A DNA stretch of 64,000 nt from Nocardioides cremeus (GTDB lineage: Bacteria > Actinomycetota > Actinomycetes > Propionibacteriales > Nocardioidaceae): contig NZ_JAULSC010000003.1 of the NCBI RefSeq assembly GCF_030518195.1, positions 186,001-250,000 of the forward strand, read 5' to 3'. Positions 8,940-19,600 of the stretch are shown here, one piece after another. Under the pieces are notes generated by a model. It did no database searches. It worked only from the letters and a program-made list of their open reading frames with translations, and was not told the DNA's origin. The first letter of the stretch is position 1; every line of letters starts with the position of its first letter. The position numbers were made by a program, and so were the translations under genes.

Positions 8940-10844
8940 ATGTCGATCCTCGAGTCCATCTCGGGACCGCGTGACCTCCGCAGCCTCGACGACGCCGAGC
9001 TCGAGACGCTGGCCAGCGAGATCCGTGACCTGCTGGTCCGCTCGACCTCGAAGGTCGGCGGCCACCTGGGCCCCAACCTCGGGGTGGTCGAGCTGACCAT
9101 GGCGATCCATCGGGTCTTCGACTCCCCGCGCGACCGGATCGTCCTCGACACCGGCCACCAGGGCTACGTGCACAAGATGCTCACCGGCCGGGCCGGCGAC
9201 TTCGACACCCTGCGCCAGGAGGGTGGCCTCTCCGGCTACCCCAGCCAGGCCGAGTCCGAGCACGACATCGTCGAGAACTCCCACGCCTCCACCGCGCTGA
9301 GCTACGCCGACGGCCTGGCCAAGGCCTACGCGATCCGCGGCGAGGACCGCCACGTCGTCGGCGTGATCGGCGACGGCGCGCTGACCGGCGGGATGGCCTG
9401 GGAGGCCCTCAACAACATCGCGGTCGCCCAGAGCAGCCGCCTGGTCATCGTCGTCAACGACAACGGCCGCTCCTACACCCCGACCGTGGGTGGCCTGGCC
9501 ACCGCGCTCACCTCGCTGCGCACCGACCCGCGCTACGAGACCCTCCTCGACATGGTCAAGCGCCGCCTCAACGCGGTGCCCGGCGTCGGCACGGCCGCCT
9601 ACGACGCCCTGCACGCCATGAAGAAGGGGCTCAAGGACGCGCTGGCCCCCCAGGGCCTCTTCGAGGACCTCGGGCTCAAGTACATCGGCCCCGTCGACGG
9701 CCACGACCGGGCGGCGATGGAGACGGCGCTGAGCCAGGCCAAGAAGTACGGCGCCCCGGTGATCGTGCACGCCCTGACCCGCAAGGGCTTCGGGTACGAC
9801 GCCGCGGAGCGCCACGAGGCCGACCAGTTCCACTCCCCGCAGCCCTTCGACATCGAGTCGGGCGAGGAGAAGGCCCGCGGCCGGATCTGGACCGACCACT
9901 TCGCCGACGACATGGTCGAGATCGGCCACCGCCGCAAGGACGTCGTGGCGATCACGGCGGCGATGATGCACCCGGTGGGCCTCGACAAGTTCCAGGCGCA
10001 CTTCCCCGACCGCACCTTCGACGTCGGCATCGCCGAGCAGCACGCCGCGACCTCGGCGGCCGGCCTGGCGATGGGTGGGCTGCACCCGGTCGTCGCGGTC
10101 TACGCCACCTTCCTCAACCGGGCCTTCGACCAGGTGCTGATGGACGTCGCGCTGCACCGCTGCGGCGTCACGTTCGTGCTCGACCGCTCGGGGGTCACCG
10201 GCGACGACGGCGCCAGCCACAACGGCATGTGGGACATGTCGGTGCTGCAGGTGGTCCCGCGCCTGCGCCTGGCCGCCCCGCGCGACGCCACCCGCCTGCG
10301 CGAGCTGCTCGACGAGGCCGTCGCGGTCGACGACGCACCCACCGTGGTGCGCTTCCCCAAGGGCCCGCCGCCGGCCGACATCGAGCCCGTCGACCGCGCC
10401 GGCGGCTGCGACGTGCTGGTGCGCACCGGCGCGCGCGACGTGCTGGTCGTGGCGGTCGGCTCGATGGCCACCACCGCCGTCGAGGTCGCCGACCGGCTGG
10501 TTGCCCAGGGCATCGGCGTGACCGTCGTCGACCCGCGCTGGGTCAAGCCGGTCGACCCGGCCCTGATCGACCTGGCGCGCGACCACCGCTTGGTCGTCAG
10601 CATCGAGGACAACGGCGTGCAGGGCGGCTGTGGCGCGAGCCTGCTGCAGGCGCTCAACGCCGCCGGCGTGACCACCCCGGTGCGCCTGCACGGGGTGCCG
10701 CAGGAGTTCCTCGACCACGCCAAGCGCGCGGTCATCCTCGAGCGCATCGGGCTCAGCCCGCAGTCGCTGGCCCGCGGCATCGTCGAGGCGATGTCGACCG
10801 GGTCCCCGCTGGAGCACGAGCACAGCGTTGAGCGGCCCGGCTGA
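8940..10844 (+). CDS. dxs: 1-deoxy-D-xylulose-5-phosphate synthase
   Basis: A 634-residue thiamine-diphosphate enzyme that condenses pyruvate and glyceraldehyde 3-phosphate, the first step of the MEP isoprenoid pathway. Visible motifs are the substrate His region [15 protein letters not shown] near residues 67-81, the ThDP/metal motif [16 protein letters not shown] near residues 143-158, and the transketolase-type [15 protein letters not shown] near residue 365. The length is normal. A good AGGAG sits five bases before the ATG. Its 3' end overlaps the downstream lipoprotein gene by 17 bases, so that gene is probably translated from the same mRNA. Confidence 0.97.
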   Translation: MSILESISGPRDLRSLDDAELETLASEIRDLLVRSTSKVGGHLGPNLGVVELTMAIHRVFDSPRDRIVLDTGHQGYVHKMLTGRAGDFDTLRQEGGLSGYPSQAESEHDIVENSHASTALSYADGLAKAYAIRGEDRHVVGVIGDGALTGGMAWEALNNIAVAQSSRLVIVVNDNGRSYTPTVGGLATALTSLRTDPRYETLLDMVKRRLNAVPGVGTAAYDALHAMKKGLKDALAPQGLFEDLGLKYIGPVDGHDRAAMETALSQAKKYGAPVIVHALTRKGFGYDAAERHEADQFHSPQPFDIESGEEKARGRIWTDHFADDMVEIGHRRKDVVAITAAMMHPVGLDKFQAHFPDRTFDVGIAEQHAATSAAGLAMGGLHPVVAVYATFLNRAFDQVLMDVALHRCGVTFVLDRSGVTGDDGASHNGMWDMSVLQVVPRLRLAAPRDATRLRELLDEAVAVDDAPTVVRFPKGPPPADIEPVDRAGGCDVLVRTGARDVLVVAVGSMATTAVEVADRLVAQGIGVTVVDPRWVKPVDPALIDLARDHRLVVSIEDNGVQGGCGASLLQALNAAGVTTPVRLHGVPQEFLDHAKRAVILERIGLSPQSLARGIVEAMSTGSPLEHEHSVERPG

Positions 10845-12156
10845 GCGCACCGGGGAGGGAGACGCGCTCGAACCCCTGGGGAGGGGACTGCTGGTCCTGC
10901 TGACGGCGCTCGCGCTGTCGCTGGTCCTCAGCTCGTGCGCGCTGCTGGCCGGTGACGACGAGCCCGGTGCGCAGCCGACCAGCTCGGCGCAGCCCGCGCC
11001 GCGCGAGGTGGTCACGGCCGTGCAGCGCACGCTCGACCTGCGCGCCGCCGGCGTACGCCGCCAGGACCGGGGCCGCTTCGAGCGTGCCCTCACCCCCGGG
11101 CCGGCCGAGTTCCGCACCCAGCAGGCGCAGTACTTCCACAACCTGCTGCAGCTGCCGCTGGAGCAGGTCGAGTACCGCTTCGACCCCGCCGACGTGCTGC
11201 GCGTCGACGACTCCTACTGGGTGGTGGTCGAGGTGCGCCTGCAGCTGCGCGGGTACGACGACGTGCCGGTCGTGGCTCGCGACCGCTACCTCTTCGAGCC
11301 CGGCAACGGGGCCCGGGGGCGCCTGCGCCTCGCGTCGGTGACCGACGCGGCCTGGGAGGAGCGCAACCGGGTGGTGCCGCAGCCCTGGGACCGGGGCCCG
11401 GTGCAGGTGCGTGAGGTCGCCGGCGTGCTGGGGGTCTTCGACGACGCCAGCGTCGCCGCGGCCCCGGGGCTGCTCGACGCCACCCGGCGCGCGGTCGCCG
11501 AGGTGGGCGCCGTCGTGCCCTTCGAGTGGAGCGGCCGGGTGGTGCTCTACGCCCTGTCGACCACCGCCGCTTTGGCCGCGGTCGCCGACCTGCCGGGCGG
11601 TGACGCCGAGTCCCTCGACGCGGTCGCGGTGCCGGTGGCCGCCGACCCGCGCGACCCCGGCTCGCCGCTGGCCTCGACCAGGATCGTGCTGAACCCCCGG
11701 GTGCTCGCCGCCGCGGGCGCGGAGGGCACCTCCGCGCAGGGACGCACCCGCGACCGGCTGCTGCGCCACGAGGTCACCCACGTCGCCGTGGGCGCCCGCG
11801 ACGACGAGGCGCCGGTGTGGCTGGCCGAGGGGATCGCCGAGTGGGTCTCGGTGCGTCCGCTGGCGCCCGAGGACCGGGCGCTGCCCGAGCTCGCCCTGCA
11901 GGCCGCGCGGGCCGACCTGGCGGCCGGGCGGGTGCGGATGCCCGACGGTGCGACGTTCAACGCCGACGGGTCCACCGCGCACTACGGCCTGTCGTGGTGG
12001 GCCGCGGAGCACCTGGCCGACAGCTTCGGGTCGCAGGTGCTCTGGCAGCTGCTGGAGGCGGGAGGCGACGAGCCGGCCCTCGAACGGCTGGTGGGCCTGG
12101 ACGAGGACCGGCTCGCTGTGCGTGCCGCGCGCCTGATGGTGGCGACCTACGGCTAG
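10828..12156 (+). CDS. HExxH-containing lipoprotein, putative gluzincin-type peptidase
   Basis: A 442-residue protein beginning with TTG. A hydrophobic segment ending in the lipobox-like LSSC near residue 36 predicts a lipoprotein outside the membrane. The C-terminal half has HEVTH at residues 314-318 and LAEGIAEW with Glu 334, the layout of a gluzincin zinc peptidase. The N-terminal half looks like a separate alpha/beta domain ([16 protein letters not shown]). No other in-frame start is close, and the overlap with dxs supports translational coupling. The stop codon shares the palindrome CTAG with the stop of the convergent fadB-type gene. Confidence 0.8.
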   Translation: MSGPAERTGEGDALEPLGRGLLVLLTALALSLVLSSCALLAGDDEPGAQPTSSAQPAPREVVTAVQRTLDLRAAGVRRQDRGRFERALTPGPAEFRTQQAQYFHNLLQLPLEQVEYRFDPADVLRVDDSYWVVVEVRLQLRGYDDVPVVARDRYLFEPGNGARGRLRLASVTDAAWEERNRVVPQPWDRGPVQVREVAGVLGVFDDASVAAAPGLLDATRRAVAEVGAVVPFEWSGRVVLYALSTTAALAAVADLPGGDAESLDAVAVPVAADPRDPGSPLASTRIVLNPRVLAAAGAEGTSAQGRTRDRLLRHEVTHVAVGARDDEAPVWLAEGIAEWVSVRPLAPEDRALPELALQAARADLAAGRVRMPDGATFNADGSTAHYGLSWWAAEHLADSFGSQVLWQLLEAGGDEPALERLVGLDEDRLAVRAARLMVATYG

Positions 12157-14221
12157 TGGAAGGAGCCGAGGCCCTCGCGCTCGAGGAGCATCGTGAGCCC
12201 GCCGTTCCAGAAGGAGAACCCGGCGCCGGTGATCATCGCCAGGTCGAGGTCCTCGGGCCCGGCCACGACACCCTCGTCGAGCATCAGGCGCACCTCCTCG
12301 GCCAGACCGGTGAGCACCTGGGTGCGCACCTGCTCCTGGGTGAGCACGACCGGGTCGGTCGGGGTCGCCAGCAGCGCCTCGACCTCGGGGTCCAGGGTGC
12401 CGTCGGGCGTGAAGTAGGCGCCCTTGCGTGCCTCGACGACCCGCTCCAGCGCCGGCGAGACGTAGAAGCGGTCGGGGAAGGCCGCCGCCAGCGTCTCGGT
12501 GTTGTGCAGCGCGATCGCCGGGCCGACCAGGGCGATCAGCGTGAACGGCGGCATCGGCGCGACGCCGGCGAAGGAGCCGTCGACGGTCTGGATCGGGGTG
12601 CCCTGGTCGACGACCCGGCTGACCTCGCTCATGAAGCGGCCCAGCAGCCGGTTGACGATGAAGGACGGGCTGTCCTGCACCAGGATCGTGGTCTTCTTCA
12701 GCGCCTTGCCGGTGGCGAAGGCCGTGGCCAGCGTGGCGTCGTCGGTGGCGGTGCCCTGCACGATCTCGAGCAGCGGCATCACCGCGACGGGGTTGAAGAA
12801 GTGGAAGCCGACGACCCGCTCGGGGTGCTCGAGGTCGGCGGCCATCTCGGAGATCGACAGCGACGAGGTGTTGGTGGCCAGCACGCAGGTGGGCGAGACG
12901 ACCTTCTCGACGTCGGCGAAGACGGACTTCTTGACCGACATCTCCTCGAAGACGGCCTCGATGACGAAGTCGGCGTCGCTGAAGACCTCGGCCTTGTCGA
13001 CGGCACCGGTGACCAGGGCCTTGTGGCGGTTGGCCTTGTCCTGGCCGATCCGGCCCTTGGCCAGCAGCTTGTCGATCTCGGCGTGCACGTAGGCCACGCC
13101 CTTGTCGACGCGCTCCTGGTCGAGGTCGGTCAGCACGACCGGGACCTCGAGGCGGCGCACGAAGAGCATCGCCATCTGGCTGGCCATCAGGCCGGCACCG
13201 ACGATGCCGACCTTGGTGACCGGGCGCGCCAGCGACCGGTCGGGCGCGCCAGCGGGACGCTTGGCGCGCTTCTGCACCAGGTCGAAGGCGTAGAGGCTGG
13301 CCAGCAGCTCGGGCGTCTGCGAGAGGTCCTCGAGGGCCTGGTCCTCGGCGGCGAAGCCCTCGTCGCGGCTGGCGCTGCGGGCGGCGGCGATCAGCTCGAC
13401 CGCGCGCTCGGCGGCCGGGCTGGCGCCACCGGTGCGGGCGCGCACGACGGTCGCGGCGCGCAAGACGGCGGCGTCCCACGCCTCGCCGCGGTCGACCTCG
13501 GCACGCTCGACGAGCACCTCGCCGTTGAGCACGTCGGCGGCCCAGAGCAGCGACTGCTCGAGGAAGTCGGCGCCCGAGAAGACCGCGTCGGCCAGGCCCA
13601 GCTCGAAGCCCTGCTGCCCGGTGACGGTCCTGCCGTTGTTGAGCGGGTTCTCGAGCACCAGCGTCACCGCCGTGTCGGCACCGACCAGGTTGGGCACCAG
13701 GTAGGCGCCGCCCCAGCCGGGCACCAGGCCGAGCATGACCTCGGGCAGGCCGAGGGCCGGCGCGGAGTCCATCACGGTGCGGTAGTCGCAGTGCAGCGCC
13801 ACCTCGAGGCCGCCGCCCAGGGCGAGGCCGTTGACGAGACCGAAGGAGGTCTTGCCGCCGTCCTGCAGCTTGCGGAAGACGGCGTGGCCCAGCTCGGCCA
13901 CGACCCGGACGCCGGCGGCGCCGCTGGAGGCGATGCTGGTCAGGTCGGCGCCGGCGGCCAGGATGAACGGCTTGCCGGTCACGCCGATGGCGGTGACCTC
14001 GTCGTCGGCCAGCGCCGAGTCGATGGCGGCGTTGAGGGCGATCAGGCCGCGCGGCCCGAAGGTGTTGGGCTTGGTGTGGTCCTCGCCGTTGTCGAGGGTG
14101 ATCAGGCCCATCACGCCGGCCCCGCGGGGCAGCGTGACCTTGCGCAGGTGAGCCTGGGTGACGCGCTCGGCGTCGGAGCTGATCTCCTCGGCGCGGGCGA
14201 GCAGGGTGGTCAGGTCGCTCA

Positions 14222-14222
<1 letters not shown>
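12153..14222 (-). CDS. fadB: fatty-acid oxidation multifunctional protein (enoyl-CoA hydratase / 3-hydroxyacyl-CoA dehydrogenase)
   Basis: A 689-residue two-domain beta-oxidation enzyme. The N-terminal crotonase domain (about residues 1-300) shows the oxyanion-hole segment NGLALGGGLEVALH and LGLPEVMLGLVPGWGG. The dehydrogenase domain starts with the NAD fold VGIVGAGLMASQMA near residue 340 and has the catalytic His in VVGFHFFNPVAVMPLLEIV. The frame continues upstream of the ATG at 14222, but that part is a shadow of the thiolase gene. Start and thiolase stop overlap by one base, so fadA-fadB form one operon as in the Rv0859/Rv0860 pair of M. tuberculosis (recalled). Confidence 0.95.
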
Positions 14223-15421
<1,199 letters not shown>

Positions 15422-15472
15422 CGGTTCTCCTGGGTGTCGCTGTGATGTGACGTGTGGGGTGGCGAGTTGCCG

Positions 15473-15478
15473 ACGCTA
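15473..15478 (-). promoter_or_regulatory. -10 hexamer of the fadA-fadB promoter
   Basis: TAGCGT on the minus strand, adjacent to the operator. Transcription would start near 15466, giving a leader of about 45 bases with an AGGAGA ribosome-binding site before the GTG at 15421. Confidence 0.55.
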
Positions 15479-15496
15479 GGTTACCCCTGGGTAACC
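15479..15496. promoter_or_regulatory. palindromic operator of the fadA-fadB promoter
   Basis: GGTTACCC, two bases, GGGTAACC: a perfect 8-bp inverted repeat. On the minus strand it directly precedes and touches the -10 hexamer TAGCGT (complement of 15473-15478). A repressor bound here would cover the -35/-10 spacer. On the plus strand the PAC2 gene promoter (TATCGT at about 15540) lies 45 bases away, so control of both directions is possible. The regulator is not identified. Confidence 0.75.
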
Positions 15497-15595
15497 AGTC
15501 GGGCCCGGACGCCCCGTCCCGCGTGGACCGGCAGGGAATATCGTGGTCACGGACCCGGTCCGCCCCGCGCCCGCCCCCACCACCCGAGGAGACCC

Positions 15596-16555
15596 GTGAG
15601 CGACACCCGCCTGGTGCACATCGTCGACGAGGTGGCCGAGGTCGACGCCTCCGAGGAGTCCGCGCTGACGATGGTCGTGGTGCTCGACGGCTTCCTCGAC
15701 GCCGGCAACGTCGCCGCCCGCGCCGCCCAGCACCTCGTCGACGTCGCCGGCACCGACGACGGCACCGGCCGCGTGGTGGCGACCTTCGACGTCGACCGGC
15801 TGCACGACTACCGGGCCCGCCGGCCCCCGATCTCGTTCGTGGTCGACCGCTACGACTCCTACGACGCCCCGCGCCTGGTGGTGCGGCTGCTGCGCGACAG
15901 CGGCGGCACGCCCTACCTGCTGCTCAACGGAGCCGAGCCCGACAACCGCTGGGAGGGGTTCTGCCGCGCGGTGCGCGAGGTCGTCGAGCGCTTCGGCGTG
16001 ACCCGCGTGATCAGCATGGGATCGGTGCCGATGGCGGTGCCGCACACGCGCCCCACCGCGGTGACCCACCACGCCAACAGCCCCGAGCTGCTGCTGGGCG
16101 CCAGCCCGTGGCGCGGCGAGCTGCGCGTGCCCAGCAGCGCGCAGGCGCTGCTCGAGGTGCGCCTGGGGGAGTGGGGCCACGCCGCACAGGGCTTCGTCGC
16201 CCACGTCCCGCACTACCTGGCCCAGCTCGAGTACCCGCAGGCCGCCGCGGTGCTGCTCGAGCAGGTCGAGCTCGCCGGGCGCCTGACCGTCGACCTCTCG
16301 GGGCTGCGCGCCGAGGCCGAGGACCGCGAGGCCGAGATCACCAGCTACCTCGAGGCCAACGAGGAGGTCGGCGACGTGGTCGCCGCCCTCGAGCGCCAGT
16401 ACGACGCCTTCGAGCGCGCCGAGGAGTCGGGCGACAACCTGCTCGCCCGCGACCAGCCGCTGCCCACCGGGGAGCAGCTGGGCCAGGAGTTCGAGCAGTT
16501 CCTGGCGCAGCTGGAGGACCGCGACCCGCGCCCCGACGACGAGGATCCCGCCTGA
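15596..16555 (+). CDS. PAC2-family protein (proteasome-assembly-chaperone-like)
   Basis: A 319-residue protein of the PAC2/DUF75 family, found in actinobacteria and related in fold to proteasome assembly chaperones. Family features are VVVLDGFLDAGNVAARAAQHL near residues 30-50, the RPPISFVVDRYDSY stretch and VISMGSVPMAVPHTRP near the middle. The C-terminal third is acidic and helical. The GTG at 15596 is chosen because CGAGGAGA lies five bases upstream. It is followed one base later by a TesB-type thioesterase. The biochemical role is unknown. Confidence 0.85.
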   Translation: MSDTRLVHIVDEVAEVDASEESALTMVVVLDGFLDAGNVAARAAQHLVDVAGTDDGTGRVVATFDVDRLHDYRARRPPISFVVDRYDSYDAPRLVVRLLRDSGGTPYLLLNGAEPDNRWEGFCRAVREVVERFGVTRVISMGSVPMAVPHTRPTAVTHHANSPELLLGASPWRGELRVPSSAQALLEVRLGEWGHAAQGFVAHVPHYLAQLEYPQAAAVLLEQVELAGRLTVDLSGLRAEAEDREAEITSYLEANEEVGDVVAALERQYDAFERAEESGDNLLARDQPLPTGEQLGQEFEQFLAQLEDRDPRPDDEDPA

Positions 16556-16556
16556 G

Positions 16557-17414
16557 ATGCCCCGCACCACCGCCGAGCTGCTCGCGCTGCTCGACCTCGA
16601 GACCATCGACGACAACCTCTTCCGCGGCGCCCAGCAGGAGTCGGTGCTGCCGCGCGTCTTCGGCGGCCAGGTGGCCGCGCAGGCGCTGGTCGCCGCCGAC
16701 CGCACCGTCGACGACTCCTACGTCGTGCACTCGCTGCACTCCTACTTCCTGCAGCCCGGCGACACCACCGCCCCGATCGTGTACGACGTCGAGCGGCTTC
16801 GCGACGGCCGCTCCTTCGCGACCAGGCGGGTGCTGGCGCGCCAGCACGGCCGGCCGATCTACGTGATGACCGTCGACCTGCAGCGACCCGAGGAGGGTTA
16901 CGAGCACCAGGACCGGGTGCCCCAGGTGCCCGGGCCGGAGGAGTCGCTCGACATCAACGCCCAGATCCGCGGCGCGGACGGGTCGTTCACCGAGTGGGAC
17001 GTGCTCGACTTCCGCTACGTCGGGTCCTCCCACGACCTGCTGGCCCCCGACGAGGACCGGCCGGGGCGCCAGCAGACGTGGCTGCGGGTCAACGAGCCGC
17101 TGCCCGCCGACCCGCTGCTGCACGCCGCGGCCTTCACCTACGCCTCCGACGCCACGATCATGGGCGCGGCGCTCTCGCCGCAGGGCATCTCGATCGGCAC
17201 CCGTGAGGTGATGGTGGCCTCGCTCGACCACTCGATCTGGTTCCACCGGCCCTTCCGCGCCGACGACTGGTGGCTCTTCGACCAGCAGTCGCCGGTCGCC
17301 ACTGGTGGTCGCGGGCTCGTCAACGCCCGGATCTTCGACCGCGACGGCCTGCTGGTGGCCTCGGTGAGCCAGGAGGCCCTGATCCGCAGGATGCGCCAGG
17401 AGGGTGGGCAGTGA
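16557..17414 (+). CDS. tesB: acyl-CoA thioesterase II, copy 1
   Basis: A 285-residue double-hotdog thioesterase that hydrolyses acyl-CoA. The first hotdog has VFGGQVAAQALVAA near residues 34-48 and VHSLHSYFLQPGD near residues 57-70; the second has AAFTYASDATIMGAA and ASLDHSIWFHRPFRADDWWL. The catalytic Asp sits in the LDHSIWFH region. It starts one base after the PAC2 stop and overlaps the next thioesterase by four bases. A tandem paralogue follows. Confidence 0.93.
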   Translation: MPRTTAELLALLDLETIDDNLFRGAQQESVLPRVFGGQVAAQALVAADRTVDDSYVVHSLHSYFLQPGDTTAPIVYDVERLRDGRSFATRRVLARQHGRPIYVMTVDLQRPEEGYEHQDRVPQVPGPEESLDINAQIRGADGSFTEWDVLDFRYVGSSHDLLAPDEDRPGRQQTWLRVNEPLPADPLLHAAAFTYASDATIMGAALSPQGISIGTREVMVASLDHSIWFHRPFRADDWWLFDQQSPVATGGRGLVNARIFDRDGLLVASVSQEALIRRMRQEGGQ

Positions 17415-18268
17415 GCGAGCAGTCCGCCCTCGAGGAGCTGATGGGGCTCTTCGACCTCGAGACCATCGACGCCGACCTCTACCGCGGCCGGCCGGTGCGC
17501 ACCACCCGCACCCGGGTCTTCGGCGGCCAGGTCGCGGCGCAGGCGCTGTGCGCGGGCATCCGCACCGTCGACCCGGCGTACACCGTGCACTCGATGCACT
17601 CCTACTTCCTGCTGCCCGGCGACCCGCAGGTGCCGATCGTCTACGACGTGGAGCGGATCCGCGACGGGCGCTCCTTCCTGACCCGCCGGGTCGCGGCGCG
17701 CCAGCACGGTCGGCCGATCTACTATCTCACCGCCAACTTCCAGGTGCCCGAGGACGGGCTCGAGCACCAGGACGCGATGCCGGAGGTCGTGGCGCCCGAG
17801 GACGCGGTCGACATGGTGGAGATGATGCGTCGCGGCGGCACGCCCGAGGCCGACGCCCTGGCCAAGGAGTGGGCCGCGCTGGGCGCGCGCTGGATCGGCG
17901 ACTCGCGGCGCGGCCTGACCGAGGACCCGGCGCACCCCTCGCGCTCGCGGCTGTGGCTGCGGGTCGAGGGCGACCTGGGCGACGACCCGACCGCGCACCT
18001 GGCGGCCTTCACCTACGCCAGCGACATCAGCCTGCTGGGGGCCACTCTGGCGGCGCACCCCGTCGGCTCGGAGCAGACCCAGATGGCCTCGCTCGACCAC
18101 ACGATCTGGTTCCACCAGCCCTTCCGCGCCGACGAGTGGTGGCTCTACGACCAGGTCTCGCCGGCGGCGCGCGGTGGGCGGGGGCTGGCCATCGGCCGGG
18201 TCTTCACCCAGGACGGCTCGCTGGTCGCCACGGTCGCGCAGGAGGGCCTGATCCGGCCCCGGCGTTAG
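17411..18268 (+). CDS. acyl-CoA thioesterase II, copy 2
   Basis: Also 285 residues and plainly a duplicate of the upstream gene (GLFDLETIDADLYRG, VFGGQVAAQAL, VHSMHSYFLLPGD, ASLDHTIWFHQPFRADEWWL). The middle part between the hotdogs has diverged strongly (EMMRRGGTPEADALAKEW replaces a shorter loop), which may mean another chain-length preference. The GTG start overlaps the stop of copy 1. Confidence 0.93.
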   Translation: MSEQSALEELMGLFDLETIDADLYRGRPVRTTRTRVFGGQVAAQALCAGIRTVDPAYTVHSMHSYFLLPGDPQVPIVYDVERIRDGRSFLTRRVAARQHGRPIYYLTANFQVPEDGLEHQDAMPEVVAPEDAVDMVEMMRRGGTPEADALAKEWAALGARWIGDSRRGLTEDPAHPSRSRLWLRVEGDLGDDPTAHLAAFTYASDISLLGATLAAHPVGSEQTQMASLDHTIWFHQPFRADEWWLYDQVSPAARGGRGLAIGRVFTQDGSLVATVAQEGLIRPRR

Positions 18269-18270
18269 CA

Positions 18271-18284
18271 TTACAACGTTGTGA
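18271..18284. promoter_or_regulatory. short palindrome downstream of the thioesterases
   Basis: TTACAACGTTGTGA contains the perfect 10-bp palindrome ACAACGTTGT. It begins two bases after the thioesterase stop and lies about 40 bases before the M23 promoter region. It could be an operator; no regulator is identified. Confidence 0.4.
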
Positions 18285-18307
18285 TTCGTGACAGACACGC
18301 CGACACC

Positions 18308-18325
18308 TGGTTACTTTTGTGACCA
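18308..18325 (+). promoter_or_regulatory. GTNAC direct repeat / -10 region of the M23 peptidase gene
   Basis: TGGTTAC, four T, GTGACCA. It reads both as an imperfect inverted repeat and as a direct repeat of GTNAC (GTTAC, TTTT, GTGAC). Direct GTNAC repeats resemble sites described for MtrA, a regulator of cell-wall hydrolases. The TACTTT inside it is a possible -10 hexamer. The assignment is speculative. Confidence 0.35.
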
Positions 18326-18339
18326 ATGTGGCGGTTGAT

Positions 18340-18354
18340 CGCTCCTGAGGAGCG
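18340..18354 (+). other. short hairpin in the leader of the M23 gene
   Basis: CGCTCC, TGA, GGAGCG: a perfect 6-bp stem with a three-base loop, 40 bases before the start codon. It is too short and lacks a U-tract for a terminator. Confidence 0.4.
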
Positions 18355-18394
18355 TGTGACCGGACCGCCCCCCGCCCCCGAGGGACCCCCGATC

Positions 18395-19600
18395 ATGCGC
18401 CTGCCCCTGCTGTCGACCCTGCTCGCGCCCTGTCTCGGCGCCGCCGTGGTGGCCCTCGCGCTCCCCGCGCACGCCGCCCCCAGCACCGACTACGAGATGC
18501 CCTTCCCCTGCGGACAGGACTGGACCGGCACCACCCGCGGCAACCACAGCCCGAGCACCAAGGCGATCGACTGGAACCGTGCCGACGACGCCGGCGACCC
18601 GGTGGCGGCCTCGGCGCCCGGCACCGTCACCACGGCCAACGCCACGAGCTCCAGCGGCTACGGCCACTACGTGGTGATCGACCACGGAGCGGGGGAGTCG
18701 ACGCTCTACGCCCACCTCGACGCCGTGACGGTCGTCGTGGGCCAGCGGGTCGACCAGGCGGCCCAGATCGGCACGGTCGGCTCGACCGGCAACTCCACCG
18801 GCGCGCACGTGCACTACGAGCAGCGGCTCTCGGGCTCGGTGCAGAGCGCCTGGTTCGCCGGCGCGCCGTTCGCCTACGGCTCGACCCAGCGCTCCACCAA
18901 CTGCGTCGACGTGCCCCTGGCGGCCAACATGATCGGCAAGGCACCCGCCGAGCTCGTCGTCTACCGGCGCGAGTCCCGCTCGCAGTTCCAGGTGCTGCGC
19001 CCGGGCCGGACCCCCAAGGTGCGCCGCTTCGGCACCGCCACCGACGAGCCGGTGCTGGGCGACTGGGACGGCAACGGCGTCGCCAACATCGGTGTCTTCA
19101 GCCCCGGCAGCGCCACCTTCGCGCTCAAGGTCGGCAGCGGGCGCACCCGCGTCGCGTTCGGGGCGAGCGGCGACCAGCCGGTGGCCGGCGACTGGGACGG
19201 CGACGGCCTCTGGGAGGTCGGCGTACGCCGCCCGGCCGAGGCGACCTTCCACCTGCGCGCCGCCGACGGGTCGGTGAGCAGCGTGCTGCTCGGTGACGCC
19301 TCCGACCTGCCGGTCGCCGGCGACTGGGACGGCGACGGCCGCACCGACGTCGGCGTCTTCGACCAGTCGACCGCGACCTTCACGCTGCGCCGCGTCGACG
19401 CCGAGGGGCTGGTGTGGACCGCCGAGGTGCAGTTCGGGGAGCCGGGCGACCTGCCGGTCACCGGCGACTGGGACGGCAACCTGGTCACCGACGTCGGGGT
19501 CTGGGACCCCGCGACGGCGACCTTCTCCGAGCGCCAGGCGCTGCGGCCGACCGCCGCGCGCTCGACCACGCAGAGCACCGTCTTCGGCCGGCCCCGCTGA
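18395..19600 (+). CDS. secreted M23-family peptidase with FG-GAP/VCBS-like repeats
   Basis: A 401-residue exported protein. ATG 18395 gives a good signal peptide ending in PAHAA near residue 28; an upstream in-frame ATG at 18326 would add 23 polar residues. The M23 (LytM-like) domain covers about residues 30-170: HSPSTKAIDW holds the first metal ligands and GAHVHYEQ the HxH motif. Residues about 205-390 carry four repeats of some 45 residues with GDWDGNG or GDWDGDG, the calcium-binding loop of FG-GAP/VCBS-like propellers. It probably cuts peptidoglycan peptides outside the cell. It abuts the convergent MaoC gene at the sequence TGATCA. Confidence 0.88.
   Translation: MRLPLLSTLLAPCLGAAVVALALPAHAAPSTDYEMPFPCGQDWTGTTRGNHSPSTKAIDWNRADDAGDPVAASAPGTVTTANATSSSGYGHYVVIDHGAGESTLYAHLDAVTVVVGQRVDQAAQIGTVGSTGNSTGAHVHYEQRLSGSVQSAWFAGAPFAYGSTQRSTNCVDVPLAANMIGKAPAELVVYRRESRSQFQVLRPGRTPKVRRFGTATDEPVLGDWDGNGVANIGVFSPGSATFALKVGSGRTRVAFGASGDQPVAGDWDGDGLWEVGVRRPAEATFHLRAADGSVSSVLLGDASDLPVAGDWDGDGRTDVGVFDQSTATFTLRRVDAEGLVWTAEVQFGEPGDLPVTGDWDGNLVTDVGVWDPATATFSERQALRPTAARSTTQSTVFGRPR

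Noticed and set aside
18269..18394. c-di-AMP (ydaO-type) riboswitch before the M23 peptidase gene
   Set aside because: The leader is far too short and shows only a 6-bp hairpin.
18326..18394. Longer M23 protein starting at 18326
   Set aside because: It would put 23 polar residues before the signal peptide. The ATG at 18395 has a ribosome-binding site, though the -10-like TACTTT leaves some doubt.
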